DNA from: Neomesorhizobium albiziae
GTDB lineage: Bacteria > Pseudomonadota > Alphaproteobacteria > Rhizobiales > Rhizobiaceae
Direction: 5' to 3'
Length of the DNA: 64,000 bases
Assembly: GCF_900114255.1 (NCBI RefSeq)
Contig: NZ_FOSL01000010.1
Coordinates: 1-64,000, forward strand
Part shown: in pieces, positions 1 to 8,481 of the stretch
Layout: the number at the start of each line of letters is the position of its first letter
Numbering within the stretch: position 1 is the stretch's first letter
The notes under the pieces: model-generated
The model's database searches: none
What the model was told of the DNA's origin: nothing
The model's input: only the letters and a program-made list of their open reading frames with translations
Position numbers and translations under genes: made by a program

Positions 1-318
1 CGCGATGGCGCCGGACCGATCCTGAACGCCTCGCGGCGACCGTTTCCCTTTATCCGAATGGTGTTCGCCGATTCTGGATACCGAGGACCGCGTGTGGCCG
101 AGGCCACCTCCATCGCAGTCGAAATAGTCAAAAGACAGCCAGATCAGATCGGCTTCGCCGTGCAACCGAGACGTTGGGTCGTGGAACGCTTTTTTGCGTG
201 GATCAGTCGCAACAGACGCCTATGGAAGGACGCCGAGGCCACCATCGAATCCGCAACAGCATTCCTCTACGCCGCAGCCGTCATGATCCTTGTCCGGCGC
301 ATCGCACGAAATCAATGA
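1..318 (+). CDS. IS5-family transposase, C-terminal part (cut by window start)
   Basis: The reading frame is open from base 1, so the protein begins outside the window; 105 residues are visible. The segment FADSGYRG, followed by a basic stretch with RRWVVERFFAWISRNRRL, is the last part of the DDE catalytic domain of IS5-type transposases, where the Glu of VERFFAW is the third acidic catalytic residue. It ends a few bases before the probable terminal repeat of the element. Whether the full element is intact cannot be judged here. Confidence 0.85.
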   Translation, partial: RDGAGPILNASRRPFPFIRMVFADSGYRGPRVAEATSIAVEIVKRQPDQIGFAVQPRRWVVERFFAWISRNRRLWKDAEATIESATAFLYAAAVMILVRRIARNQ

Positions 319-334
319 CTTTCGGCACGGACTC
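1..334 (+). mobile_element. Right end of an IS5-type insertion sequence
   Basis: The transposase fragment stops at 318 and the fic coding sequence on the other strand resumes from about 335. The end of the element read inward is GAGTCCGTGCCGAAAG. The next three bases on the fic side read TCA (335-337, minus strand), which fits the TNA target of the IS1031 group of IS5. The left end lies outside the window, so the duplicated target cannot be confirmed. The junction was placed by where Fic homology (AHFL) stops, so it may be off by a few bases. Confidence 0.7.
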
Positions 335-706
335 TGAGAAAATGGGCTCCCTGAACGGCAAATGCATCAGCGCTCAGGCCACGCAGAAGGTCCCGGTCGC
401 GCAACCAACCGAACAGCAAGTCCATTTGACTGTCAATGTTTTCAGGATAGCAGAACATGCTGTCCTCCTTGCTGACACGCACGGTGCGGAATTCACCCGC
501 CCATGCGTAGACATCTGGAACAGATGACGGTGAATGCCTTGCAGGTGGCTTGGTGTAAAATCGCCGTCAGGCAAGGGCTCGTCGCCGCGCTGGAGAACGG
601 CGTCGGCCTCGAACGCCTCCAGCGCGCGGGCATCGCGAAGATCGAGCAGATTCTTGAGAACTGGGGTTGCGGGATAGCAGTACGGGTCGGGCTCGGCCGC
701 GTACAC
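335..706 (-). pseudogene. Fic/Doc-family protein, truncated and frameshifted
   Basis: The N-terminal part (GTG start at 706) has the opening of bacterial Fic proteins: YAAEPDPYCYP, VLKN, LRD, LEAFEADAV and IHRHLFQ. After HLFQ the frame breaks. Restoring one base between 514 and 515 gives DVYAWAGEFRTVRVSK, then MFCYPENI and MDLLFGW, all expected Fic sequence. Homology ends at AHFL, where the insertion sequence begins, so the catalytic HPFxxGNGR loop is missing. The gene is therefore disrupted twice. An active Fic would transfer AMP to target proteins; this one cannot. It follows a 67-codon gene by 8 bases, the usual toxin position. Confidence 0.8.
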
Positions 707-714
707 CGGGAAGG

Positions 715-918
715 TCAGGCCTTCTTGCTGTGCCTGGCGGCAATCGCCTTGCGCCGCTGCTCCGGTGAAGCACCCTTGTGGTCGAAAGCCGCGAACATCG
801 CGCGCGAAGCAGCCGACTGAGAAATGCCTTCCATGGCGTTCAACTTGGTCATGGTTTCGCGTCCGGCAATGAACTTGCCGGAACGGCTGTCGCGGGTGAT
901 GAATTTGGTTTTCAGCAT
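715..918 (-). CDS. Small protein upstream of fic, possible antitoxin
   Basis: This 67-residue basic protein starts with ATG at 918 and ends 8 bases before the disrupted fic gene, so the two were probably one transcript. The position is that of the small inhibitor of class I Fic modules. The expected inhibitory motif (S/T)xxxE(G/N) is not matched exactly: the nearest sequence is LNAMEG, with Leu where Ser or Thr is needed. The C-terminal part (residues about 31-67) is rich in Ala, Lys and Arg. The name antitoxin is inferred from position only. If the toxin is dead, this gene is free to decay. Confidence 0.5.
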   Translation of the reverse strand: MLKTKFITRDSRSGKFIAGRETMTKLNAMEGISQSAASRAMFAAFDHKGASPEQRRKAIAARHSKKA

Positions 919-1024
919 CGACCGTACCGTATCACAGTTTCATGCCTTCGCCAGCCGGCCGCGGGAAAGGCGTTGCCGGCCAAGCCTTCCCGAGACGTCG
1001 GCGCACCGCATGGCCTGCAACGGG

Positions 1025-1627
1025 CTACCAGGGCACGACCGTGATTTCAGGCCAGTTGTTGCGCGCCCTGGCGCCCTTTTCCTGGTGCGTGGTCTGGTTG
1101 TCGATGATGCGGTTCGGGGTGATGCGAAAAGAAAAGATGTCATCGAGGCCGAAGGGCGCAGTGACTTCCAATCCTTCGGCCTCCGTCAAGCGTATGCCGA
1201 CCGCGTGGGTGCGCGACGCGAAGTAGCCAAGCGCCTGCGCCGAGGATTTATACGCCGGGCATGGCCTGCCGAAACGCTCGGGATACCAGAGATGCACGCG
1301 CGCCTGGTTGCGGATCTCGACCGCGCGCGGCAGGTCGGCGAAATGTCTTTCGCCGACCTTGATGAAGGCGTCCTCCGCCTCCCAGGAAAGATCGGAGCCG
1401 TCGCAATAGAAAAGGTCGATGTCCTTGATGCCGTATCCGGGAGGCTTCCCGGTCAGACTGTTCCAGACCGTGTTGTAGATGGCGCCTGAAACGATCATCC
1501 AGTCCGGCAGGTTCAGGTCGCGCGCCCGCCGCAGCGCCGTCCAGACGATGGGATCGGCCTTCAGGATCGCTACAAGTGCTTGGCGTTGTGCTTCGAAATC
1601 GAGGCGGGAAAATCGCAGATGTCGCAT
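1025..1627 (-). CDS. Nucleotidyltransferase-family protein (NTP_transf_6/COG3575 type)
   Basis: The 200-residue product carries VSGAIYNTVWNSLTGKPPGYGIKDIDLFYCD near residues 43-71, the signature of the nucleotidyltransferase-like DUF925 family, where KDIDLFY holds the acidic metal-binding pair. The family's substrate is not known. I chose the ATG at 1627 because homology-like sequence starts there; the frame stays open further upstream but that part is arginine-rich and reads like non-coding sequence. It follows the methyltransferase gene on the same strand after 92 bases and may be co-transcribed with it. Confidence 0.7.
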   Translation of the reverse strand: MRHLRFSRLDFEAQRQALVAILKADPIVWTALRRARDLNLPDWMIVSGAIYNTVWNSLTGKPPGYGIKDIDLFYCDGSDLSWEAEDAFIKVGERHFADLPRAVEIRNQARVHLWYPERFGRPCPAYKSSAQALGYFASRTHAVGIRLTEAEGLEVTAPFGLDDIFSFRITPNRIIDNQTTHQEKGARARNNWPEITVVPW

Positions 1628-1719
1628 CGCCCACCTTGAGGGCGATTCGCCCGTCCGCCGCAATGCCTCCGAAGTCCCCGACCGACACGTGGGTGCGGCA
1701 AGCCGTTGCCGGCAACTCT

Positions 1720-2517
1720 TCACGCAACGATGCCACGCACCGCCCATGCGACATTCGCGAAAGACCTCGGGCCGTCTGGCCGTCCGTCCTCGTAGGCGTC
1801 GCGGACGGCCGCGTCCGTGCGTGCCCGCTCGGCTGCGTCGAGCGTCGCTACGTATTTGCCCAACGGCCCTTCGCCCGCGGCGATCGGCGCCCAATAGTCG
1901 AAGTTCTTATAGTTCATGCGGATCATCAGTTCCGCTTCCTCGACGTTCACCAAGCCCTGATCCATGAATGTCCGCTTCATTTCACCCGGCTGCATCATCG
2001 GCTGGAATAAGTAGCGGCTGCGCAGCTGGCGCCCGCCTTCGCTCAGCGCCGCCACCGTGTCCACCATCATGCGCATGCCCGGCATTCCGCCGAGATGATC
2101 CCACACGACGGCGGCGACCGTGCCGTCAGGCCGCACGACGCGGCGCATCTCGGCCACCGCCTTTGCCGTTTCCGGCACGAAATGGAGCACCAGCAGGGCC
2201 ATCGCGCGGTCGAAACTGGCGTCTACGAAGGGCAATGCGCAGGCATCCGCCTGCTGTATCTTCACGCGAGGGTCGGTGTTTCGCAGGGTCGCCTCCTCGA
2301 CGAAGACCGGCGAATAATCGATCGCGGCAATCTCTGCGAGGCCGGCGGAACCCGCCAGCGCGAAGGTCAGGCTTCCGGTGCCGCAGCCGACGTCGAGAAT
2401 TTTTTCGCCGTCGGCAAGTCCCGCGAAATCGATAAACAGGGGCGCTAGTTTTTGACTCCACCGGCCCATGAGTTGCTCATAGCCGGCTGCGTCGTGGACA
2501 TTGAAACTCGATGTCAT
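1720..2517 (-). CDS. Class I SAM-dependent methyltransferase
   Basis: The 265-residue protein has the Rossmann-type SAM site ILDVGCGTGSLTFAL (motif I, about residues 40-54), the acidic end of beta 2 (AAIDYSP), motif ADACALPF, and DRAMALLVLHFVPE before the motif VRPDG. This is the Methyltransf_11 / UbiE-like fold. The substrate cannot be read from the sequence. The ATG at 2517 is preferred because a strong ribosome site GGAGG lies 5 bases upstream; a GTG four codons earlier is possible. The C-terminal part around MNYKNFDYW may form the substrate lid. Confidence 0.85.
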   Translation of the reverse strand: MTSSFNVHDAAGYEQLMGRWSQKLAPLFIDFAGLADGEKILDVGCGTGSLTFALAGSAGLAEIAAIDYSPVFVEEATLRNTDPRVKIQQADACALPFVDASFDRAMALLVLHFVPETAKAVAEMRRVVRPDGTVAAVVWDHLGGMPGMRMMVDTVAALSEGGRQLRSRYLFQPMMQPGEMKRTFMDQGLVNVEEAELMIRMNYKNFDYWAPIAAGEGPLGKYVATLDAAERARTDAAVRDAYEDGRPDGPRSFANVAWAVRGIVA

Positions 2518-2590
2518 CGAAGCCTCCACAAGGCAGGGATGACGCTATACTTCGGCCGGATGACTGACAAGGTTCGGCGGAGCGTACGCC

Positions 2591-2611
2591 TCCCCCGCAG
2601 TGTTCGGGGGA
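2591..2611. other. Hairpin downstream of pheT
   Basis: A perfect 7-base inverted repeat (TCCCCCG / CGGGGGA, loop 7) lies 26 bases beyond the pheT stop. No T-run follows on the minus strand, so it is not a classical intrinsic terminator. It could mark the 3' end of the pheS-ASCH-pheT message. Confidence 0.4.
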
Positions 2612-2636
2612 AGAGTCCGGCTCCGGAAAGGGCTCC

Positions 2637-5045
2637 TTACCCCCGCAGCACGCCGCCGGTCTGCTTCTTCACATTCTCGACGATGCGTCCGGCAAGCTGC
2701 TCGAAATCCTCGTCGGTCAGCGTCTTCTCGACCGGCTGGATCGACACCTCGATCGCCACCGACTTCTTGTCCGCGCCGAGGGAAGCGCCTTCGAAAATGT
2801 CGAACACCGAGACGGCGGTGATCAGCTTCTTGTCGGCGCCAAGCGCTGCGCGCGTTAGCGTCTGCGCTTCCACCGCCTTATCCACGACGAAGGCGAAATC
2901 GCGCTTCACCGCCTGGAAGGCGGAGAGTTCGAGCTTCGGCTTGGTTCTGGTCGGCTTGGCCTTCGATTCGGGGATCGCGTCGACGAACACCTCGAAGCCT
3001 GCAAGAGGCCCCGAAACGTCAAGCAGTTCCAGCGTCCTGGGGTGGAACTCGCCGAAATGCCCAAGCACGGTCTTGGGGCCGAGCTTGATCAGCCCGGACC
3101 GGCCGGGATGATACCAGCCGGGTCCGCCAGCCTCGATCTGCAGGCGATCGACCGGCGCGCCGCAGGCTTCGAGCGCGGCCAGCGCGTCGGCCTTGGCGTC
3201 GAACACGCCGACATTCTGCGCATTGCCGGCCCAGCTGCGGCCGGAACCTTCCAACCTGGCGGTGCCACGGCGGATGCCGGCGGCCACCCGGCGCTGCCTG
3301 TCCGGCGTGTCGCCCTCATAGGTGCCCGACACTTCGAACAGCGCGACGTCGCCAAAACCGCGGTCGGCATTGCGCTGCGCGGCCGAGATCAGGCCCGGCA
3401 GCAGCGACGGCCGCATGTCCGACATGTCGGCGGCGATAGGATTGGCAAGCTTCAGTTCCGGCTGCCCGCCGCCGAAGGCTTCCGCGTGCCTTGCCGGAAT
3501 GAATGACCACGTCACCGCTTCCATCATGCCGCGCACCGCGAGCGCGCGCCTGGCTGCGCGGCTGCGCACCTGCAGCGGCGTCAGGATCTTGCCGTTGACC
3601 CTGCCGTGGCTCGGCAGCGGTTGCGGCGCGATCTCGTCGACACCGTGGATGCGCATGACTTCCTCGACGAGGTCGGCCTTGCCGTCGACATCCGGCCGCC
3701 ACGAGGGGACCGAAACATCGACCACATCGCCCGAACCATTCGGACCGAAGCCCAGCCGCTTCAGGATATCGAGGCTCTCCGCCTTCGGCACGTCGAGGCC
3801 GGTCAACCGCTTCACTTCCGAGACCGGGAACGAGACGACCTTGGGCTTGTGGCCGGCATAGCCGGTCACCTCGATCTCGCTCGGCGTTCCGCCGCATAGG
3901 TCGAGCACCATGCGGGTCGCAAGCTCCAGTCCCGGGACCATGAATTCAGGGTCGACACCGCGTTCGAAGCGGTAGCGCGCGTCGGTAATGATGCCGAGTT
4001 CGCGGCCGGTGCGGGCGGTGGCGATCGGGTCCCACAAGGCGGATTCGATCAGCACGTCGGTTGTCGCCTCGTCGCTGCCCGTGTGCTCGCCGCCCATGAT
4101 ACCGGCGATAGACTCGACGCTATTGTCATCGGCGATCGCGCACATGTCCGGCGTCAGCGTGTATTCGCGCCCATCGAGCGCCAGCACCGTTTCACCGTCC
4201 TTCGCCCGACGCACGGTCAGGTTACCCTTAACCTTCGCCGCGTCGAACACGTGCAGCGGCCGGCCGCGGTCGAAGGTAATGTAGTTGGTAATATCGACCA
4301 GCGCGTTGATCGGGCGCAATCCGATGGCGAGCAGCCGCTGCTGCAGCCATTTCGGCGAATGGCCGTTCTTCACGCCCGCTACCCGCCGCAGCGCGAAGCC
4401 AGGGCAAAGGTCTGGCGCTTCGATCGTCACCTTCACCGGGCAGGCGCCCGAGCCCTTGACCGGCTCGACCACGCCGTTCTTCAGCGTGCCGAGGCCGGAA
4501 GCGGCGAGGTCGCGAGCAATGCCGTAAACGCCGGTGGCGTCAGGACGGTTCGGTGTCAGGCCGATCTCGATAACTGGATCGTCGAGATGCGCATAGGTTG
4601 CGAAGCTTGTGCCTACCGGCGCGTCCGCCGGCAGATCGATGATGCCGTCATGCTCCTCGGAAAGCTCCAGCTCGCGCTCCGAACACATCATGCCATGGCT
4701 CTCGACGCCGCGTATCTTTCCCACCGACAGCGTCACGTCGATGCCGGGAATATAGGCGCCGGGCGCGGCGAAAGCGCCGATCAGGCCAGCGCGTGCGTTA
4801 GGCGCGCCACAGACCACCTGGATCGGCGACTTGCCGTCGCCAATGTCCACGGTCAGCACGCGCAGCTTGTCGGCGTCGGGATGCTTTTCCGCCGTCAGCA
4901 CCTTGGCGATGACGAACGGTTTGAGCGCCGCCTTGTCGTCCACGGACTCGACTTCGAGGCCGATCGACGTCAGCCGCTCGACTATTCTGTCGAGCGATGC
5001 GTCGGTCTTGAGATGGTCCTTCAGCCAGGAGAGGGTGAATTTCAT
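2637..5045 (-). CDS. pheT: Phenylalanyl-tRNA synthetase, beta subunit
   Basis: The 802-residue protein is the normal length for bacterial PheT, the large subunit of the alpha2-beta2 enzyme that charges tRNA-Phe in the cytoplasm. It opens with [12 protein letters not shown]. An EMAP/tRNA-binding domain follows ([14 protein letters not shown], about 55-70), then the B3/B4 editing domain ([29 protein letters not shown]), the B5 domain ([16 protein letters not shown]) and the C-terminal anticodon-binding FDX-ACB domain ([13 protein letters not shown], ending [13 protein letters not shown]). Its ATG at 5045 overlaps the stop of the ASCH gene in ATGA, so translation is probably coupled. Confidence 0.97.
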   Translation of the reverse strand: MKFTLSWLKDHLKTDASLDRIVERLTSIGLEVESVDDKAALKPFVIAKVLTAEKHPDADKLRVLTVDIGDGKSPIQVVCGAPNARAGLIGAFAAPGAYIPGIDVTLSVGKIRGVESHGMMCSERELELSEEHDGIIDLPADAPVGTSFATYAHLDDPVIEIGLTPNRPDATGVYGIARDLAASGLGTLKNGVVEPVKGSGACPVKVTIEAPDLCPGFALRRVAGVKNGHSPKWLQQRLLAIGLRPINALVDITNYITFDRGRPLHVFDAAKVKGNLTVRRAKDGETVLALDGREYTLTPDMCAIADDNSVESIAGIMGGEHTGSDEATTDVLIESALWDPIATARTGRELGIITDARYRFERGVDPEFMVPGLELATRMVLDLCGGTPSEIEVTGYAGHKPKVVSFPVSEVKRLTGLDVPKAESLDILKRLGFGPNGSGDVVDVSVPSWRPDVDGKADLVEEVMRIHGVDEIAPQPLPSHGRVNGKILTPLQVRSRAARRALAVRGMMEAVTWSFIPARHAEAFGGGQPELKLANPIAADMSDMRPSLLPGLISAAQRNADRGFGDVALFEVSGTYEGDTPDRQRRVAAGIRRGTARLEGSGRSWAGNAQNVGVFDAKADALAALEACGAPVDRLQIEAGGPGWYHPGRSGLIKLGPKTVLGHFGEFHPRTLELLDVSGPLAGFEVFVDAIPESKAKPTRTKPKLELSAFQAVKRDFAFVVDKAVEAQTLTRAALGADKKLITAVSVFDIFEGASLGADKKSVAIEVSIQPVEKTLTDEDFEQLAGRIVENVKKQTGGVLRG

Positions 5046-5473
5046 GGGTTCACTCGTTTCGTGTCGTTGCGGTCGAACACTTCGACCAGGCGGAAGCGTT
5101 CGCAAACCAGGATCATATCCGGCGAGAAGCCGCCATTGCGCGCGAAGTAGGCCTCGTGGGCTTTCCGCCAGTATTCGTGGGACAGGTCGCCTTCACCCTC
5201 GTCGCGGGCAAAAGCCGCATCGACCTCGTCGAAGCGGCGCTGGATCGCCTCTACGGTCTCAATGACGGCGGCGCGCCTTCCCTGGCCGTCGAGCACCACA
5301 TCGCGGCGGCCGACAACCGGCATCGGCTCGGCGACACCGTAGTCGCGCAGCGCACCGCAGGTCGCCGTCTTGCGTCCCGACAGCACCAGCGCCAGCAATT
5401 CGTCGGCCAGTTCGGGGCTGTCGCCAAAGGCGAAGCTCACCGCATCGGCATACGGGTCGGCGGCAGCAATCAC
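5042..5473 (-). CDS. ASCH-domain protein encoded inside pheST
   Basis: The 143-residue protein starts at a GTG that overlaps the pheS stop (GTGA) and its TGA overlaps the pheT start (ATGA), so the gene is wedged between the two synthetase genes without a spare base. It has the ASCH core: [14 protein letters not shown] (about 31-44), [26 protein letters not shown] and a C-terminal [19 protein letters not shown] proteins share the PUA-like RNA-binding fold; some members hydrolyse N4-acetylcytidine or cut RNA. A role beside Phe-tRNA synthesis is suggested only by location. Confidence 0.85.
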   Translation of the reverse strand: MIAAADPYADAVSFAFGDSPELADELLALVLSGRKTATCGALRDYGVAEPMPVVGRRDVVLDGQGRRAAVIETVEAIQRRFDEVDAAFARDEGEGDLSHEYWRKAHEAYFARNGGFSPDMILVCERFRLVEVFDRNDTKRVNP

Positions 5474-6555
5474 GAACTCAATCCCCCGAACAGCGTCGGC
5501 AGGTCGAGCGGCCTGAAGCCATAGTGCTGCAGCCAGCGCACGTCGGCATCGAAGAAGGCGCGCAGGTCCGGCATGCCGTATTTCAGCATGGCGATGCGGT
5601 CGATGCCCATGCCCCAGGCAAAACCCTGGTATTCGTCGGGATCGAAGCCGCCGAAGCGCAGCACGTTGGGATGCACCATGCCGCAGCCCAGAATCTCCAG
5701 CCAGTCGTTGCCCTCGCCGAAGCGCACTTCGCCCGGCCGCGAGCGGTCGCACTGGATGTCGACTTCGAGGCTCGGTTCAGTGAACGGGAAATAGCTCGGC
5801 CGGAACCGCATCTTCAGCGCCGGCACCTCGAAGAAAGCCTTGCAGAATTCCTCCAGCACCCAGCGCATGTTGGCGACGTTGGCTGATTTGTCGATCACCA
5901 GGCCCTCGACCTGGTGGAACATCGGCGTGTGCGTCGCGTCCGAATCCATGCGGTAGGTCTTGCCCGGAATGACGATGCGGATCGGCGGCTTCTGCGCCTC
6001 CATTGTGCGGATCTGCACCGGCGAGGTGTGGGTGCGCAAAAGCTTGCGCGCGCCGTCCGGCCCGGGATTGAGGAAGAACGTGTCATGCATCTCGCGCGCC
6101 GGGTGGCCTTCGGGGAAGTTCAGCGCGGTGAAATTGTAATAGTCCGTCTCGATGTCCGGCCCTTCGGCGACCGAGAATCCCATGTCGGCGAAGATCGCGG
6201 TGATCTCGTCGGTGACCTGACTGATCGGGTGGATGCGGCCGCGCTCGGCCGGCGACTGGCGCACCGGCAGCGTCACGTCGAGCTTTTCGGCGGCGAGCCT
6301 TGCTGCGATCGCCACCTCGCGCAGCTCCGCCTTGCGGGCGGTCAGCGCATCGGTCACGCGGTTCTTCAGGCCGTTGATGGCTGGGCCTTTCACCTGCCGT
6401 TCTTCCGCGCTCATGGAGCCCAGCGTCTTCAGCATTTCGGAGACCGAGCCCTTCTTGCCCAACGCCGCGACGCGAACGGCCTCGATCGCCTGTTCGTCGG
6501 AGGCCGCGGCGATCTCGCCCAGCAAGGAGTTTTCGAGCGTATCGAGAGTGCTCAT
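5470..6555 (-). CDS. pheS: Phenylalanyl-tRNA synthetase, alpha subunit
   Basis: The catalytic subunit of PheRS, 361 residues, close to the family norm of about 330-360. Residues 1-90 form the coiled-coil tRNA arm. Class II motif 2 appears as [10 protein letters not shown] with [10 protein letters not shown], and motif 3 as the glycine-rich [16 protein letters not shown] near the C-terminus; FFPFTEPS-type sequence ([14 protein letters not shown]) is the phenylalanine pocket signature. The ATG at 6555 is chosen because known alpha subunits start here; a GTG at 6567 has a better GAGG site and cannot be excluded. An intrinsic terminator separates it from rplT upstream. Confidence 0.96.
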   Translation of the reverse strand: MSTLDTLENSLLGEIAAASDEQAIEAVRVAALGKKGSVSEMLKTLGSMSAEERQVKGPAINGLKNRVTDALTARKAELREVAIAARLAAEKLDVTLPVRQSPAERGRIHPISQVTDEITAIFADMGFSVAEGPDIETDYYNFTALNFPEGHPAREMHDTFFLNPGPDGARKLLRTHTSPVQIRTMEAQKPPIRIVIPGKTYRMDSDATHTPMFHQVEGLVIDKSANVANMRWVLEEFCKAFFEVPALKMRFRPSYFPFTEPSLEVDIQCDRSRPGEVRFGEGNDWLEILGCGMVHPNVLRFGGFDPDEYQGFAWGMGIDRIAMLKYGMPDLRAFFDADVRWLQHYGFRPLDLPTLFGGLSS

Positions 6556-6630
6556 GATCTCGTTCACGATTTTGACCCTCTTGGTCGATGACGACTTCGC
6601 TTGTCAGGCCGAGAATTTCAGCCCAAAGAA

Positions 6631-6661
6631 AAACCCGCGCCAGCCCTGCCAGCGCGGGTTT
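6631..6661 (-). terminator. Intrinsic terminator after rplT
   Basis: The arms AAACCCGCGC and GCGCGGGTTT pair perfectly across an 11-base loop. On the minus strand the hairpin is followed by a T-rich run (TTTTTC). It closes the rpmI-rplT message and lies about 75 bases before the pheS start, so pheS needs its own promoter or read-through. Confidence 0.85.
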
Positions 6662-6701
6662 CCCAAATCAAGTATCCTGATGCTTCGGGAAAACGCTGGC
6701 C

Positions 6702-7103
6702 TTAGGCGACAGCGCTTTCAAAAGCATTCGGGGTGGTGTTCTTCAGGTATTCCAGTGCGACCTTCGCCTTGGCGACCAGCGCAGCAAACGCCTGCGGCTC
6801 GTGGATCGCCATGTCGGAAAGCACCTTGCGGTCGATTTCGATGCCGGCCTTGTTGAGGCCGTCGATGAAACGTCCGTAGGTCAGGCCGTGCTCGTGCACC
6901 GCCGCGTTGATGCGCTGGATCCACAGGGCGCGGAAGTTGCGCTTGCGGTTCTTGCGGTCGCGGTAGGCATACTGCAGCGACTTCTCCACCGCCTGCTTGG
7001 CGATGCGGATGGTGTTCTTGCGGCGGCCGTAGAAACCCTTGGCGGCTTTCAGGACCTTCTTGTGCTTGGCGTGCGAGGTGACGCCTCTTTTTACGCGTGC
7101 CAT
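6702..7103 (-). CDS. rplT: 50S ribosomal protein L20
   Basis: The 133-residue basic protein begins [19 protein letters not shown] and continues with [35 protein letters not shown], the classical L20 sequence, followed by the C-terminal globular domain ([27 protein letters not shown]). L20 binds 23S rRNA and is needed early in assembly of the large subunit. It lies 36 bases after rpmI on the same strand. In enterobacteria L20 represses its own operon by binding the leader; nothing in this short leader proves that here. The C-terminal tail past residue 120 is slightly longer than in E. coli. Confidence 0.98.
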   Translation of the reverse strand: MARVKRGVTSHAKHKKVLKAAKGFYGRRKNTIRIAKQAVEKSLQYAYRDRKNRKRNFRALWIQRINAAVHEHGLTYGRFIDGLNKAGIEIDRKVLSDMAIHEPQAFAALVAKAKVALEYLKNTTPNAFESAVA

Positions 7104-7139
7104 GTCATGATCTCCTTAAACAGCTGTACCGGCCGCGGC

Positions 7140-7343
7140 TCAAAGGCCGTTCGGCAGAAAATTCTTGATGACCTTCTTGCCGTCCGGTTCAGCCAGAACC
7201 ATCGTGCCGCGGGCATTTCGAATGAACTTGTTGGTACGCTTGATCATGCCGTGACGCTTGCCGGCCGCAGCCGACAGAACTTTACCCGTACCGGTGATCT
7301 TGAACCGCTTCTTCGCAGCGGATTTGGTCTTCATCTTGGGCAT
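7140..7343 (-). CDS. rpmI: 50S ribosomal protein L35
   Basis: The 67-residue product begins [21 protein letters not shown] and contains [15 protein letters not shown], diagnostic for L35 of the large ribosomal subunit. Start at ATG 7343 matches the family exactly. It precedes rplT as in nearly all bacteria, but infC, the usual first gene of this operon in gamma-proteobacteria, lies 15 kb away in this window, so rpmI must be driven from the 190-base region upstream (7344-7533). Confidence 0.98.
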   Translation of the reverse strand: MPKMKTKSAAKKRFKITGTGKVLSAAAGKRHGMIKRTNKFIRNARGTMVLAEPDGKKVIKNFLPNGL

Positions 7344-7533
7344 TTTGCTTACTCCGTTTCTATGAGGATCCTCTGGCGTGCCGTCGGCACGCCGCGCCTC
7401 TTGTTTCGTTTTCGGACCGACCAAGCCCGAAAAGCATTGCGAACCGCCACGGCATGCCCTGCCGGGACGGTTCTGAACGCGCGCTATTACCAGCAAGCCG
7501 GCGCGGGCGCAAGTGTCGGCGTTTGCGCCACCG

Positions 7534-8268
7534 CTAAACCTCGGCGGATATTGGTTGGCGCCCGTGCGGGCCCTTGATCCGCGGAAAATCATAGGCATTC
7601 GCCTTCGAGGTCGCATACCCCGCACCCACCAGCGCTTCGGCAAATTTCACCGCGGCGGTAACGCCGTCGATGACCGGCACACCGGTCGCAGCACTCAGCC
7701 GGTCGCAAAGCACCGACATGCCGGCACAACCAAGCACGATTGCCTCGGCGCGGTCTTCCTTCTTGGCGCGCTCGATCTCGTTCGCCAGCAGGCGTTCGGC
7801 CTGCAGCGGGTCTTCCTCCAGGGCCAGCACCGGCAGATCGATGGCGCGCACATTGCGGCAATGGTGATTGGCGCCGTAGGAGACGACGAGATCCTCGATG
7901 ATCGGGATGGAACGCGGCAAGGTCGTTATGACGGAGAAGCGACGGCTGATGGTCATCGCCACCTGCACCGCGGCCTGGCAGATTCCGATCACCGGCCCGC
8001 GGGCGACCTCGCGGGCGGCATGCAGCCCCGGATCGTCGAAGCAGGCAATGACATAGGCATCGACGCCCTCGGCCTCGCCCTTGCGGATCTGCGACAGCAT
8101 TCCGGGAACCGCCATGGCCTCGTCGGCCCCGCCCTCGATGCTTGCCGGCGTGTCCGTCGGGTTGGTGGCGGTAACGCGTGTGCCCGGCTGCTTCACCCGC
8201 AGGGCGCTTGCCAGCGCCTGTTCGGTCATCGAGGCTGTCGAATTGGGGTTGATCAGAAGAATATGCAC
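7534..8268 (-). CDS. Asp/Glu/hydantoin racemase family protein
   Basis: This 244-residue protein starts with [12 protein letters not shown], the opening of the hydantoin racemase (HyuE) branch of the Asp/Glu racemase superfamily. The two catalytic cysteines of the cofactor-independent racemases appear as [12 protein letters not shown] (about residue 75) and [10 protein letters not shown] (about residue 183). Allantoin and hydantoin racemases share these features, so the exact substrate is uncertain. The start is a GTG at 8268 with only a weak ribosome site. It lies downstream of the ABC binding protein gene on the same strand, separated by 213 bases containing a hairpin. Confidence 0.85.
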   Translation of the reverse strand: MHILLINPNSTASMTEQALASALRVKQPGTRVTATNPTDTPASIEGGADEAMAVPGMLSQIRKGEAEGVDAYVIACFDDPGLHAAREVARGPVIGICQAAVQVAMTISRRFSVITTLPRSIPIIEDLVVSYGANHHCRNVRAIDLPVLALEEDPLQAERLLANEIERAKKEDRAEAIVLGCAGMSVLCDRLSAATGVPVIDGVTAAVKFAEALVGAGYATSKANAYDFPRIKGPHGRQPISAEV

Positions 8269-8442
8269 TGCCCGGGATCCTTCAGCACAGTCGATTGCAA
8301 CAGAGGTTGGAAAAAGTCGGAAATCGCAGGTGCCTCGAGGACAACCGACAATCTGACCCGATGGGGTGGTCAGGCGAAGGCGGTCGATCCCCGGTAGATC
8401 TCCGGATCGACCTTAGCCGCCCCTTATTCGACGCCGTGGTTC

Positions 8443-8470
8443 GACCTGAGGCGGAATTCCACCTCAGGTC
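8443..8470. other. Near-perfect hairpin between the ABC binding protein and racemase genes
   Basis: Arms of 12 bases beginning GACCTGAGG and ending CCTCAGGTC pair with one mismatch around a 4-base loop. It lies 12 bases after the stop of the binding-protein gene. No T-run follows, so it more likely protects the 3' end of an abundant upstream message or partly stops transcription before the racemase gene. Confidence 0.5.
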
Positions 8471-8481
8471 CCGTGATGCAG

